Below, one piece after another: positions 54,427 through 63,259 of a stretch of 63,505 bases of DNA. The stretch's first letter is position 1. Every line of letters begins with the position of its first letter. The notes under the pieces were generated by a model that saw only the letters and a program-made list of their open reading frames with translations, had not been told where the DNA came from and ran no database searches. This DNA is from an uncultured Gemmiger sp. (GTDB taxonomy: Bacteria > Bacillota > Clostridia > Oscillospirales > Ruminococcaceae). A program made the translations under genes and the position numbers. The stretch spans positions 1-63,505 of the forward strand of contig CALXHQ010000012.1 of NCBI GenBank assembly GCA_944388145.1. The letters run 5' to 3'.

Positions 54427-55734
54427 TTACTTTTTCTTGGGGATCAGCACCTTGGTGCCGCCCATGTAGGGCTGCAGCACCTCAGGGATGGTCACCGTGC
54501 CATCGGCCTGCAGGTGGTTCTCCAGGAAGGCGATCAGCATGCGGGGCGGGGCCACGCAGGTGTTGTTCAGGGTGTGGGCCAGCTGGGTCTTGCCGTTCTC
54601 ATCCTTGTAGCGGATACGCAAACGGCGGGCCTGGGCGTCGCCCAGGTTGGAGCAGCTGCACACCTCAAAATATTTCTGCTGGCGGGGGCTCCAGGCCTCA
54701 ATGTCGCAGCTCTTGACCTTCAGGTCAGCCAGGTCGCCGGAGCAGCACTCCAGCTGGCGGACCGGGATCTCCATCGAGCGGAACAGCTCCACCGAGTAAT
54801 GCCACATCTTGTCATACCAGGTCATGCTGTCCTCCGGCTTGCAGACGACAATCATCTCCTGCTTTTCAAACTGATGGATGCGGTAAACGCCCCGCTCCTC
54901 AATGCCGTGGGCGCCCTTTTCCTTGCGGAAGCAGGGGGAATAGCTGGTCAGCGTCAGCGGCAGCTTGGCGCCGTCCAGCGTCTGGTCAATGAAGCGGCCG
55001 ATCATCGAATGTTCCGAGGTTCCGATCAGGTAGAGATCCTCGCCCTCGATCTTGTACATCATGGCGTCCATCTCGGGGAAGGACATCACGCCCTGCACCA
55101 CGTTGCCGTGGATCATAAAGGGCGGGATCACATAGGTGAAGCCCTTGTTGATCATAAAGTCGCGGGCGTAGGCCAGCACCGCCTCATGCAGGCGGGCGAT
55201 GTCGCCCAGCAGGTAGTAGAACCCGTTGCCCGACACCCGGCCGGCGGCGTCCAGGTCGATGCCATCGAAGCTTTCCATGATATCCACATGGTAGGGGATG
55301 GGGTAATCCGGCACAACCGGCTCACCAAAGCGCTGTACCTCCACATTGTAGCTGTCATCGGGGCCGATGGGCACACTGGGATCAATCATCTGGGGGATCT
55401 GATACATGATCTCCTGGATGCGGGCCTTCAGCTCGGTCTGGCGGGCCTCCAGCTCTTTCAGGCGGTCCGCCTGGGCGGTGACCTGCTTTTTGACTTCTTC
55501 CGCCTCGGCAGCCTTGGCGGGGTCTTTCTTTGCCTGGCCCATCAGCACGCCGATCTGTTTGGAAAGCTTGTTGCGGTTGGCGCGCAGGGTGTCGCCCTCA
55601 CCAATAACGGCGCGGTAATCGGCGTCCAGTTTGATGACCTCATCCACCAGCGGCAGCTTCTCGTCCTGGAACTTTTTCTTGATGTTTTCTTTGACTTCGT
55701 CGGGATGTTCCCGAACAAAACGGATGTCCAGCAT
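54427..55734 (-). CDS. serS: serine-tRNA ligase
   Basis: 435 residues from ATG 55734 ('MLDIRFVREHPDEVKENIKK'); AAGGAG upstream. N-terminal coiled-coil arm for tRNA-Ser ('EEVKKQVTAQADRLKELEAR'), then class II catalytic motifs: 'SPCFRKEKGAHG' and 'ARRLRIRYKDENGKTQLAHT'. Class II motif 3 is 'NNTCVAPPRMLIAFLENH'. Acts in the cytoplasm. Transcribed from a promoter whose -10 lies in the parB terminator stem (55826-55880); no T-box leader was seen. Confidence 0.97.
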   Translation of the reverse strand: MLDIRFVREHPDEVKENIKKKFQDEKLPLVDEVIKLDADYRAVIGEGDTLRANRNKLSKQIGVLMGQAKKDPAKAAEAEEVKKQVTAQADRLKELEARQTELKARIQEIMYQIPQMIDPSVPIGPDDSYNVEVQRFGEPVVPDYPIPYHVDIMESFDGIDLDAAGRVSGNGFYYLLGDIARLHEAVLAYARDFMINKGFTYVIPPFMIHGNVVQGVMSFPEMDAMMYKIEGEDLYLIGTSEHSMIGRFIDQTLDGAKLPLTLTSYSPCFRKEKGAHGIEERGVYRIHQFEKQEMIVVCKPEDSMTWYDKMWHYSVELFRSMEIPVRQLECCSGDLADLKVKSCDIEAWSPRQQKYFEVCSCSNLGDAQARRLRIRYKDENGKTQLAHTLNNTCVAPPRMLIAFLENHLQADGTVTIPEVLQPYMGGTKVLIPKKK

Positions 55735-55825
55735 GTTTTGCCCACTCCTTAATGCAATTTCATAGGCCCGGCCGGCAATGGCGCAGCGGGCCGTCGGCAG
55801 CTGCCGGATGCGGCAGCATCGTCCG

Positions 55826-55880
55826 AAAAAAGGGGTATTCTCCAATAAAAAGAATACCCCTTTTTTGTGCGGTTTGTCAA
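55826..55880 (-). promoter_or_regulatory. parB terminator carrying the serS promoter
   Basis: AGGGGTATTCT (55831-55841) and AGAATACCCCT (55851-55861) form an 11-bp stem flanked by A and T runs: a terminator after parB (and possibly bidirectional). On the minus strand TTGACA (55875-55880), 18 bases, TATTCT (55851-55856) forms a promoter whose -10 is part of that stem. Confidence 0.7.
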
Positions 55881-55989
55881 TCAAAATGTGTAAAAACCGG
55901 GTCCCTGCGCTCCGCGGGCAGGGCTTGCGGAACACAGCGCCACCGGAACAGGGGATTTTGCGCCGTCCCGACGGCCGGCCTGGGTCTGA

Positions 55990-56910
55990 TCAGACCGGTT
56001 CCTCTCCCTCGTCCCCGGCAGCGGCTTCCCCGGCTGTCTCGGGGTCATACTGTCCCAACAGCCGGGCATACTGGGCCAGCTGATTGTCCGAATAAAAATC
56101 GATCTGCAGGCTGCCCTTGCCCTCCTTGTAGCGGATGCGCACTTCGCTGCCGGTCACCTCCTTCAGGGCGGCCTCCAGCTCCACAGCAATCTTGGGCCGG
56201 TCAAACGGGTCCTCAACCCTGGGCGGCTTAGGCGGGCGGTTCAGCTTGCGGCAAAGGGCCTCCGCCTGGCGGACGTTCATTCCCTTGGCCTCGATTTGCT
56301 GCGCCGCCGCCTCGATCAGGTTGGCATCGCTCAAGCCCAACAGCGCTTTGGCGTGGCCGGCGGTCAGCTGGCCGCTCCGCACCTGATCCCGCACTGTCTC
56401 CGGCAGGGCCAGCAGGCGCAGCGTGTTTGCCAGCGAGCTGCGGCTTTTTCCCAGCCGTTTTGCGGCGGTTTCCTGGGTCATGCCATACTTGTCAATCAGC
56501 TGCTGGCAGCCCTCGGCCTCCTCGATAGGGTCCAGGTCCTCCCGCTGCAAATTTTCGATCAGCGCCAGGGCGGCAGCCTGCTCGTCGGTCACTTCCTTGA
56601 CCAGCACAGGCACCTCATCCAGGCCGGCCATGCGGGCGGCGCGCCAGCGGCGCTCACCGGCAATAATCACATAGCCGGGCCCCGCTTTTTTCGGCCGCAC
56701 CGCAATGGGCTGCAGCAGCCCGTTTTCCGCAATGCTGGCCGAAAGCTCTGCCAGCGCGGTTTCGTCAAAGGTTTTGCGCGGCTGTTCGGGGTCAGGCTCG
56801 ATCTCCCGCACCGGCAGGCTGGTGACGGTGGCATCGTCGCCGGCCTGGGCGGGGAGATCCGCAAACAGACTGTCCAGACCACGGCCCAGGCCGCCTTTGG
56901 GTCTTGCCAT
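55990..56910 (-). CDS. parB: chromosome partitioning protein ParB (Spo0J)
   Basis: 306 residues. 'MARPKGGLGRGLDSLF' is the ParA-interacting N-terminus; 'AGERRWRAARMAG' and 'LIENLQREDLDPIEEAEG' are the CTP-binding boxes; helix-turn-helix 'GKSRSSLANTLRLL' and 'LTAGHAKALLGL'. Binds parS and spreads as a CTP-dependent clamp. Directly downstream of parA, 79 bases apart. Confidence 0.97.
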   Translation of the reverse strand: MARPKGGLGRGLDSLFADLPAQAGDDATVTSLPVREIEPDPEQPRKTFDETALAELSASIAENGLLQPIAVRPKKAGPGYVIIAGERRWRAARMAGLDEVPVLVKEVTDEQAAALALIENLQREDLDPIEEAEGCQQLIDKYGMTQETAAKRLGKSRSSLANTLRLLALPETVRDQVRSGQLTAGHAKALLGLSDANLIEAAAQQIEAKGMNVRQAEALCRKLNRPPKPPRVEDPFDRPKIAVELEAALKEVTGSEVRIRYKEGKGSLQIDFYSDNQLAQYARLLGQYDPETAGEAAAGDEGEEPV

Positions 56911-56989
56911 ATGGATCGGCTCCTTTCAATCAAGGGATAGGGAAGGGGTGCAGGGCTGCCGGCTGTTCTGTTTTTGCCGGCCGAGCGGG

Positions 56990-57757
56990 TCATTCCCGCT
57001 CATTGGCTGCCAAAAATTCCCGCGCCAGGCTCATGTAGGCCTCGCTGCCGCGGCCGTTCGGCTCGTAGTAGTTGATCGGCATCCCAAAGCTGGGCGCCTC
57101 GCTCAGGCGGACGGTGCGGGGGATCACACTCTTGTACACCTTGTTGCCGTAATACTTCTTTACCTGCGCCACCACCTGCATGGTCAGGTTCAGGCGCCCG
57201 GCGTACATGGTGAACACTACCCCCTCAATGTCCAGATAATGGTTGTACTTCTTGCGCACCATCTTCAAGGTGGACATCAGCTCGGACAATCCCTCCAGGG
57301 CGTAGTATTCGCACTGAATGGGAATCAGCACCGTATCGCAGGCGCACAGGCCGTTGAGCGTCAGCAGGTCCAGCGAGGGCGGGCAGTCGATAAAAATGTA
57401 ATCGTACAGATCCGTGGCGGGAGCCAACGCCATGCGCAGGCGGTTTTCGCGGCGGGGCATGCCGACCAGTTCAATACCGGCGCCGGCCAGCTCGGTGTTG
57501 GAGGGCAGCAGGTCGGTATGGAACTTGGTTTTGACGATGGCTTCCCGCACATCCGCATCCCCCAGCAGGCAGGGATACACCCCCGTTTCCAGCGTGTGCT
57601 TCGCCACGCCAAAGCCGGAGGTCGTGTTGCCCTGGGGGTCCAGGTCCACCACAAGCACCCGTTTGCCCAGCGAGGCAATGCAGGACGCCAGGTTTACCAC
57701 TGTCGTCGTTTTGCCCACGCCGCCTTTCTGGTTTGCCACCGCAATGACTTTGGCCAT
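56990..57757 (-). CDS. parA: chromosome partitioning ATPase ParA (Soj)
   Basis: 255 residues from ATG 57757 (GGAGGGG upstream). Deviant Walker A 'KGGVGKTTT' (residues 11-19) with the signature Lys11, 'DLDPQGNTT' and 'DYIFIDCPPSLDLLTL'. Forms ATP-dependent dimers on DNA that move ParB-parS complexes. A parS palindrome lies 183 bases upstream of the start, between parA and the divergent carboxypeptidase gene. Confidence 0.97.
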   Translation of the reverse strand: MAKVIAVANQKGGVGKTTTVVNLASCIASLGKRVLVVDLDPQGNTTSGFGVAKHTLETGVYPCLLGDADVREAIVKTKFHTDLLPSNTELAGAGIELVGMPRRENRLRMALAPATDLYDYIFIDCPPSLDLLTLNGLCACDTVLIPIQCEYYALEGLSELMSTLKMVRKKYNHYLDIEGVVFTMYAGRLNLTMQVVAQVKKYYGNKVYKSVIPRTVRLSEAPSFGMPINYYEPNGRGSEAYMSLAREFLAANERE

Positions 57758-57939
57758 ACTGCCCCTCCTGTGCTGCATTGAAATTTGGCCCAAAATCCTG
57801 CATTTTGCCGGTTTTGGCGCCCAATGCATCCATTATAGCACACTGGCCCACCAATAAAAAGGCAAACCATCCATTTTTGGCGTTTTTCCCGGTTTTGGGG
57901 CCGCAAAACCGCCGCATTTCGCTGCCAGGGGGGCTAAAA

Positions 57940-57955
57940 TGTTCCACGTGGAACA
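57940..57955. promoter_or_regulatory. parS site upstream of parA
   Basis: TGTTCCACGTGGAACA, identical to the site in rsmG. Intergenic between parA and the carboxypeptidase gene, which may also let ParB influence parAB transcription. Confidence 0.92.
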
Positions 57956-58031
57956 TTTTGCCTGCGCAGAAGTGCATTTAGTCAATTGTAAAATTTTGGG
58001 AGGTTTTCAGACTTTTTCCAGTGAAATCTGT

Positions 58032-58037
58032 TATAGT
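58032..58037 (+). promoter_or_regulatory. candidate -10 of the carboxypeptidase promoter
   Basis: TATAGT 50 bases before the gene start. I cannot identify a good -35, so support is limited. Confidence 0.4.
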
Positions 58038-58086
58038 AGGGGAGAACACACCGGCAGGCAGCCCTTGAAAGGAGGAGCCTTCTATC

Positions 58087-59154
58087 ATGCAGCAGAGCAA
58101 TCGTCGCCCCGGGCCGGGGGCATATCCGGCAAAATACCACCGCGGCAGGCGGCCAATCCGGCGCCGCCGTGACACGCCGCTTCAGGCGGCTGGGCGGTTT
58201 TTGTCCGTGTTTGTGGTTACTCTGGCACTGACGTTGGGTGTCGGGCTGGGAGCAGCCGCACTGCTGGGCCGGCTGCCGCTCCGGGAAACGGCGCCGGCGG
58301 CATCCAAAGCCATCCTCTCCGCCGTCCCCACACCGGCCCCCACACCCGAACCGCTGGCCGTGGACCTGACCGGCCTGCACAGCCCTCATGCGCTGCTGAT
58401 AAGCCGGGACGGCACCGAGCTGGGCGCGCTGGATGCTGATGCGGCGATCTATCCCGCTTCCATGACCAAGATTATGACGGTGCTGCTGGGGGTGGAAAAC
58501 CTGCCCGACCTGGACGCCGAGGTGACGGTGGACCCGGACATCTTTGCCGATCTGTGGGCGGAAAATGCAGCCATGGCGGGCTTTGCCCCCGGGGAGACGG
58601 TGACGGTGCGGGACATTTTGTACGGGTCGCTGCTGCCTTCCGGCGCAGAATGCAGCGTGACGATTGCCCAGCTGGTGGACGGCAGTGTGGAAGCCTTTGC
58701 CGATCGCATGAATGCCCGCGCTGCCGAGCTGGGCCTGCAGCACACCCATTTTGTCAACCCCACCGGCCTGCATGATCCCGCACACATCTCCACCGTGCGG
58801 GACATTGCCACCCTGCTGAACACCGCCCTGGAAAACCCGGTGTTCCGGACGCTGTTCACCACCCGCAGCTACACCACCACCCCCACCGACGCCCATCCGG
58901 AGGGCATCCAGATGAACAGCGTGATGTTTTCGATGTTGGGGATCAAAACCATCCCCGGGGTGACGCTGCTGGGCGGCAAGACCGGCTTTACCGACCAGGC
59001 AGGGCAGTGCCTGGCCAGCCTGGCCGAGTGCGGCGGCGAGGAGTACATCCTGGTCACCGCCGGCGCCCCCGGCAATAACCATGAGGAATTTTTGCACATT
59101 GAGGACGCAGTCACCGTGTACGGCCGGCTGGCACAGGCGAAGGGAGCGGCTTGA
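58087..59154 (+). CDS. D-alanyl-D-alanine carboxypeptidase (peptidase S11, DacF-like)
   Basis: 355 residues. Trims the terminal D-Ala of peptidoglycan stem peptides. A short basic N-terminus is followed by one hydrophobic anchor 'SVFVVTLALTLGVGLGAAAL' and an outer penicillin-binding domain. Catalytic SxxK in 'YPASMTKIM', KTG in 'LLGGKTGF'. The second motif, normally S-x-N, reads S-G-A in 'LLPSGAECSV'. No second C-terminal domain is seen. Confidence 0.9.
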   Translation: MQQSNRRPGPGAYPAKYHRGRRPIRRRRDTPLQAAGRFLSVFVVTLALTLGVGLGAAALLGRLPLRETAPAASKAILSAVPTPAPTPEPLAVDLTGLHSPHALLISRDGTELGALDADAAIYPASMTKIMTVLLGVENLPDLDAEVTVDPDIFADLWAENAAMAGFAPGETVTVRDILYGSLLPSGAECSVTIAQLVDGSVEAFADRMNARAAELGLQHTHFVNPTGLHDPAHISTVRDIATLLNTALENPVFRTLFTTRSYTTTPTDAHPEGIQMNSVMFSMLGIKTIPGVTLLGGKTGFTDQAGQCLASLAECGGEEYILVTAGAPGNNHEEFLHIEDAVTVYGRLAQAKGAA

Positions 59155-59194
59155 GGGCCAGCCCCCCTTTGCCTGTCGGGATTCTCCGCACGCA

Positions 59195-59234
59195 AAAGTG
59201 CCCCCGCACCGTTTTCGGTGCGGGGGCACTTTTC
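59195..59234. terminator. bidirectional terminator between carboxypeptidase gene and nifJ
   Basis: AAAAGTGCCCCCGCACC and GGTGCGGGGGCACTTTT form a perfect 17-bp stem with A and T runs at the two ends, convenient for convergent genes. Confidence 0.92.
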
Positions 59235-59282
59235 TGGTTGTATCACCGCGGCATCAGGCGGCGCTGGCAAAGCCGGTACAGA

Positions 59283-62200
59283 TTACTTGTACAGCTCGAC
59301 CAGGCGGGTCAGATGCTCGTAGCGGGCTTCGGCAGCTTCCTGGTTCTTGGCGAACAGCTCCTTGGCACGCTCCGGGAAGGCGCGGCTCAGGCGGCTGTAA
59401 CGGGTCTCGTTGTTCAGGAAGTCCTGATACTTGCTCATATCGCCAGCCTTGGAGGTCAGGGTGAAGGGGTTCTTGCCCTGGGCCTTGAGGGCCGGGTTGA
59501 AGGTGAACAGGTTCCAGTAGCCGGCCTCGACTGCCTTCTTCATCTCGTTCTGGCAGTTGGTCATGCCGCCCTTGACACCGTGCAGCTCGCAGGGAGCGTA
59601 GCCGATGACGATGGACGGGCCGGGATAAGCCTCAGCCTCAGCGATGGCCTTGACAGCCTGAGCCATGTTGGCGCCCAGAGCGATCTGAGCGACGTAGATG
59701 TAGCCGTAGGTCATGCAGATCTCGGCCAGGCTCTTCTTGCTGATCTCCTTGCCGGCAGCAGCGAACTGGCAGACCTCACCGATGTTGGAGGCCTTGGAAG
59801 CCTGTCCGCCGGTGTTGGAGTACATCTCGGTGTCGAAGACCATGACATTGACGTCGTGGCCGGAAGCCAGGACATGATCCAGGCCGCCGTAGCCGATGTC
59901 GTATGCCCAGCCGTCGCCGCCGAAGATCCAGAAGCTCTTCTTGGCCAGGTACTGCTTGTCCTTCAGGATCTCCTTGGACTCGTCGCAGCCGCAGGCTTCC
60001 AGAGCAGCGATCAGGTCCTTGGTGGGCTGATCGTTGGCCTTGGTGTTGGCCTTGGTCTCCAGATACTTGTCGATGACTGCATCCAGCTCGGCGTTCTTGC
60101 CCTTCAGAGCCTCGACCTTCTTGATCAGGTTCTCACGGACAGTCTCGTAGCCGATCTGCATGCCCAGGCCGTGCTCGGCGTTGTCCTCGAACAGGGAGTT
60201 GATCCAGGCAGGACCACAGCCGGACTCCTTGTTGACGGTGTACGGGCTGATGGAAGCGGTGCCGCCCCAGATGGAGGAGCAGCCGGTGGCGTTGGAGATG
60301 AACATCTTCTCGCCAAACAGCTGGGTGATCAGGCGGGCATAGCTGGTCTCGGCGCAGCCAGCGCAGGAGCCGGAGAACTCAAGCAGCGGCTGGTTGAACT
60401 GGGAGCCCTTGACGGTGGTTTCCGGCATCATACCGGGCTTCTTGCGGATGTTCTCGACGCAGTAGTCGAAAGCAGCCTGCTGCTCGCTCTGGCTCTCCTG
60501 CGGCTTCATCTCGATGGCCTTGGTGGGGCAGACAGTGACACACTCGCCGCAGCCCATGCAGTCCAGCGGGCTGACGGACATGGTGAACTTGTACTCACCG
60601 GCCTTGGGCTTGGTGTCGGCGCACTTCAGGGAAGCGGGCGCAGCGGCGACCTCATCGGCGGTCAGGCAGAACGGGCGGATGGTGGCATGGGAGCAGACAA
60701 AGGCGCAGCTGTTGCACTGGACGCACTTGTTGGGATCCCAGCAGGGAACCATAACCGCGGTGCCGCGCTTCTCGTAGGCGGAAGCACCCAGCTCCCACTC
60801 GCCGTTGGGGTTGTGGGCAAAGGCGGAAACCGGCAGGCTGTCGCCGTCCATACGGGCGACGGGCTCCATGATGTCGCGGACCATCTTGACCAGCTCGGGA
60901 CGGCCGGACAGCTCGTGGGCCGGGGCATCGGGGGCGGGGTTGTGCCAGCTCTCGGGCACCTCAACCTTGTGGACAGCGTCCACGCCGGCATCGATGGCCT
61001 TGTAGTTCATCTCGACAACCGCGTCGCCCTTCTTGCCGTAGCTCTTCTTGGCGGCCTGCTTCATGTAATCGACAGCCTCGTCGATGGGCATGATGTTGGC
61101 CAGCTTGAAGAAGGCGGACTGCAGGATGGTGTTGGTGCGCTTGCCCATACCGATCTCGATGGCCTTGTCGATGGCGTTGATGGTGTACAGCTGGATGTTG
61201 TTGTCCGCGATGTACTTCTTGTCAGCGGCGTTCAGGTGCTGGTCCAGCTCCTCATCGCTCCACTGGCAGTTGATCATAAAGACGCCGCCGGGCTTGACAT
61301 CCTGGACCATCTTCATGCCCATGTGGATGTAAGCGGGGTTGTGGCAGGCAACAAAGTCAGCCTGGTTGATGTAGTAGGGGCTGCGGATCGGGTGGTCGCC
61401 GAAGCGCAGGTGGCTGATGGTGACGCCGCCGGTCTTCTTGGAGTCATACTGGAAGTATGCCTGGATGTACTTGTCGGTGTGGTCGCCGATGATCTTGGTG
61501 GAGTTCTTGTTGGCGCCGACCGTGCCGTCGCCGCCCAGGCCCCAGAACTTGCACTCGATGGTGCCGGGGGCAGCGGTGATGGGGGCGGGCTTGACCTCGG
61601 GCAGGCTCAGGTTGGTCACGTCATCGACGATGCCAATGGTGAAGCGGGCCTTGGGGGCGTCCTTCTCCAGCTCCTTGTAAACAGCGAAGACGGAGGACGG
61701 CGGGGTGTCCTTGCTGCCCAGGCCGTAGCGGCCGCCGGTCAGCACGATGTCGTTCAGGCCGGCCTCACGCAGGGTGGCGGCGACATCCAAGTACAGGGGC
61801 TCGCCCAGGGAGCCGGGCTCCTTGGTGCGGTCCAGGACAGCAATCTTCTTGACCGTCTTGGGCAGGACCTTCAGCAGGGCCTCGGACACCCAGGGGCGGT
61901 ACAGGCGGACGAGCACCAGGCCGACCTTCTCGCCGTGGGCGTTCAGGTAGTCGATGACTTCCTCGGCCACGTCGCAGATGGAGCCCATGGCGATGATGAC
62001 GCGGTCAGCGTCCTCGGCGCCGTAGTAGTTGAACAGATCGTAGTTGGTGCCGATCTTGGCGTTGATCTTGTCCATGTACTTCTTGACAACAGCGGGCAGC
62101 GCCAGGTAAGCCTCGTTGCAGGCCTCGCGGTGCTGGAAGAAGATATCGCCGTTCTCATGGCTGCCGCGGGTCTTGGGGTGCTCGGGGTTCAGCGCCTCGG

Positions 62201-62813
62201 CACGGAACTTGGCAACGGCGTCCATGTTGCACATTTCCTTCAGGTCCTCGTAGTCCCACTTTTCGATCTTCTGGATCTCGTGGGAGGTACGGAAGCCGTC
62301 GAAGAAGTTGACGAAAGGCACGCGGCCCTCGATGGCGGACAGATGGGCAACGGGCGACAGGTCCATGACCTCCTGCGGGTTGGATTCGCACAGCATGGCG
62401 AAGCCGGTCTGGCGGGTGGCGTAGACGTCGCTGTGATCGCCAAAGATGTTCAGCGCCTGGGTGGCAACGGTACGGGCCGAGACATCAAAGACGCAGGGCA
62501 GCTGCTCGGCTGCGATCTTGTACATGTTGGGGATCATCAGCAGCAGGCCCTGGGATGCGGTGAAGGTGGTGGTGATGGCACCGGTGCCAAGTGCACCGTG
62601 GACAGCACCGGCTGCACCGGCTTCGGACTCCATCTCGACCACCTTAACCTGGTTGCCGAAGATGTTTTTCAGGCCGGCGGCAGACCACTGGTCAACCGTA
62701 TCAGCCATCGGGCTGGAGGGCGTGATCGGGTAAATCGCCGCCACGTCGGTGAAGGCATACGCTACGTGCGCCGCAGCGGTATTGCCGTCCATAGACTGTT
62801 TTGCTCTGGGCAT
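59283..62813 (-). CDS. nifJ: pyruvate:ferredoxin (flavodoxin) oxidoreductase
   Basis: 1176 residues from ATG 62813 (GGAGGAAG upstream; the frame stays open further but into the leader). Single-chain PFOR, full length. Oxidises pyruvate with CoA to acetyl-CoA and CO2, reducing ferredoxin. 'AAIYPITPSSPMADTVDQW' starts domain I; two ferredoxin-type clusters, 'CVQCNSCAFVCSH' and 'CMGCGECVTVCP', are in the middle; a further cysteine pair 'GSCAGCAETSY' and the TPP motif 'GGDGWAYDIGYGGLDH' are in the C-terminal third. Codon usage looks like that of a highly expressed gene. Confidence 0.97.
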   Translation of the reverse strand: MPRAKQSMDGNTAAAHVAYAFTDVAAIYPITPSSPMADTVDQWSAAGLKNIFGNQVKVVEMESEAGAAGAVHGALGTGAITTTFTASQGLLLMIPNMYKIAAEQLPCVFDVSARTVATQALNIFGDHSDVYATRQTGFAMLCESNPQEVMDLSPVAHLSAIEGRVPFVNFFDGFRTSHEIQKIEKWDYEDLKEMCNMDAVAKFRAEALNPEHPKTRGSHENGDIFFQHREACNEAYLALPAVVKKYMDKINAKIGTNYDLFNYYGAEDADRVIIAMGSICDVAEEVIDYLNAHGEKVGLVLVRLYRPWVSEALLKVLPKTVKKIAVLDRTKEPGSLGEPLYLDVAATLREAGLNDIVLTGGRYGLGSKDTPPSSVFAVYKELEKDAPKARFTIGIVDDVTNLSLPEVKPAPITAAPGTIECKFWGLGGDGTVGANKNSTKIIGDHTDKYIQAYFQYDSKKTGGVTISHLRFGDHPIRSPYYINQADFVACHNPAYIHMGMKMVQDVKPGGVFMINCQWSDEELDQHLNAADKKYIADNNIQLYTINAIDKAIEIGMGKRTNTILQSAFFKLANIMPIDEAVDYMKQAAKKSYGKKGDAVVEMNYKAIDAGVDAVHKVEVPESWHNPAPDAPAHELSGRPELVKMVRDIMEPVARMDGDSLPVSAFAHNPNGEWELGASAYEKRGTAVMVPCWDPNKCVQCNSCAFVCSHATIRPFCLTADEVAAAPASLKCADTKPKAGEYKFTMSVSPLDCMGCGECVTVCPTKAIEMKPQESQSEQQAAFDYCVENIRKKPGMMPETTVKGSQFNQPLLEFSGSCAGCAETSYARLITQLFGEKMFISNATGCSSIWGGTASISPYTVNKESGCGPAWINSLFEDNAEHGLGMQIGYETVRENLIKKVEALKGKNAELDAVIDKYLETKANTKANDQPTKDLIAALEACGCDESKEILKDKQYLAKKSFWIFGGDGWAYDIGYGGLDHVLASGHDVNVMVFDTEMYSNTGGQASKASNIGEVCQFAAAGKEISKKSLAEICMTYGYIYVAQIALGANMAQAVKAIAEAEAYPGPSIVIGYAPCELHGVKGGMTNCQNEMKKAVEAGYWNLFTFNPALKAQGKNPFTLTSKAGDMSKYQDFLNNETRYSRLSRAFPERAKELFAKNQEAAEARYEHLTRLVELYK

Positions 62814-63049
62814 TTTTCTTCCTCCGTTTACAATATTCAGCACCCGCAGTGTGGACAGCGCCGGATGAATCCGGTCTTTGGCGGCAAGACCCGCCAAAAG
62901 CCCGGCACGCAGATGCGCACCCCCTTTCCACCCAAAACCGAAAGGAAATGCACATACCCTATGCCGGGACAGCCCCCGCATCCGCAGGAACAGTACCTTG
63001 TTTAAGAGCAGGCAAAAGCCGCCCCAAATTGGCACTTTTGCTTATCCCC

Positions 63050-63079
63050 ATTGTACCAAAAATCAGGCTTTTTCGTAAA
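63050..63079 (-). promoter_or_regulatory. promoter of nifJ
   Basis: Minus strand TTTACG (63074-63079), 18-base spacer, TACAAT (63050-63055). It leaves a leader of about 235 bases with two stem-forming pairs (GCAAAAG/CTTTTGC near 63010-63040; TTTGGCGG/CCGCCAAA near 62876-62900). Confidence 0.6.
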
Positions 63080-63259
63080 GTCCAATTGCATAGAAAGATG
63101 CCTAATTTTTTGGTTGACAATTATGCAATTTGCCCAAGTTTCCATTTTTTCTCTGGAATATCCGTCATTTTTGCAGGCGGAAATCATAGGGTCTTTGTGG
63201 GGATTGACGGGAAACACGGCGCATTTCCGGGATTTGGCAGCGGCGGACAGGGCAGGCTG

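Noticed and set aside
55735-55989. T-box leader upstream of serS
   Set aside because: No T-box consensus sequence or specifier stem was found; the hairpin there is better explained as the parB terminator.
59151-63005. Open frame of 1284 codons antisense to nifJ
   Set aside because: It mirrors the strong codon bias of nifJ, reads as low-complexity Leu/Val/Gly/Asp, begins inside the previous gene and has no ribosome binding site or motif.
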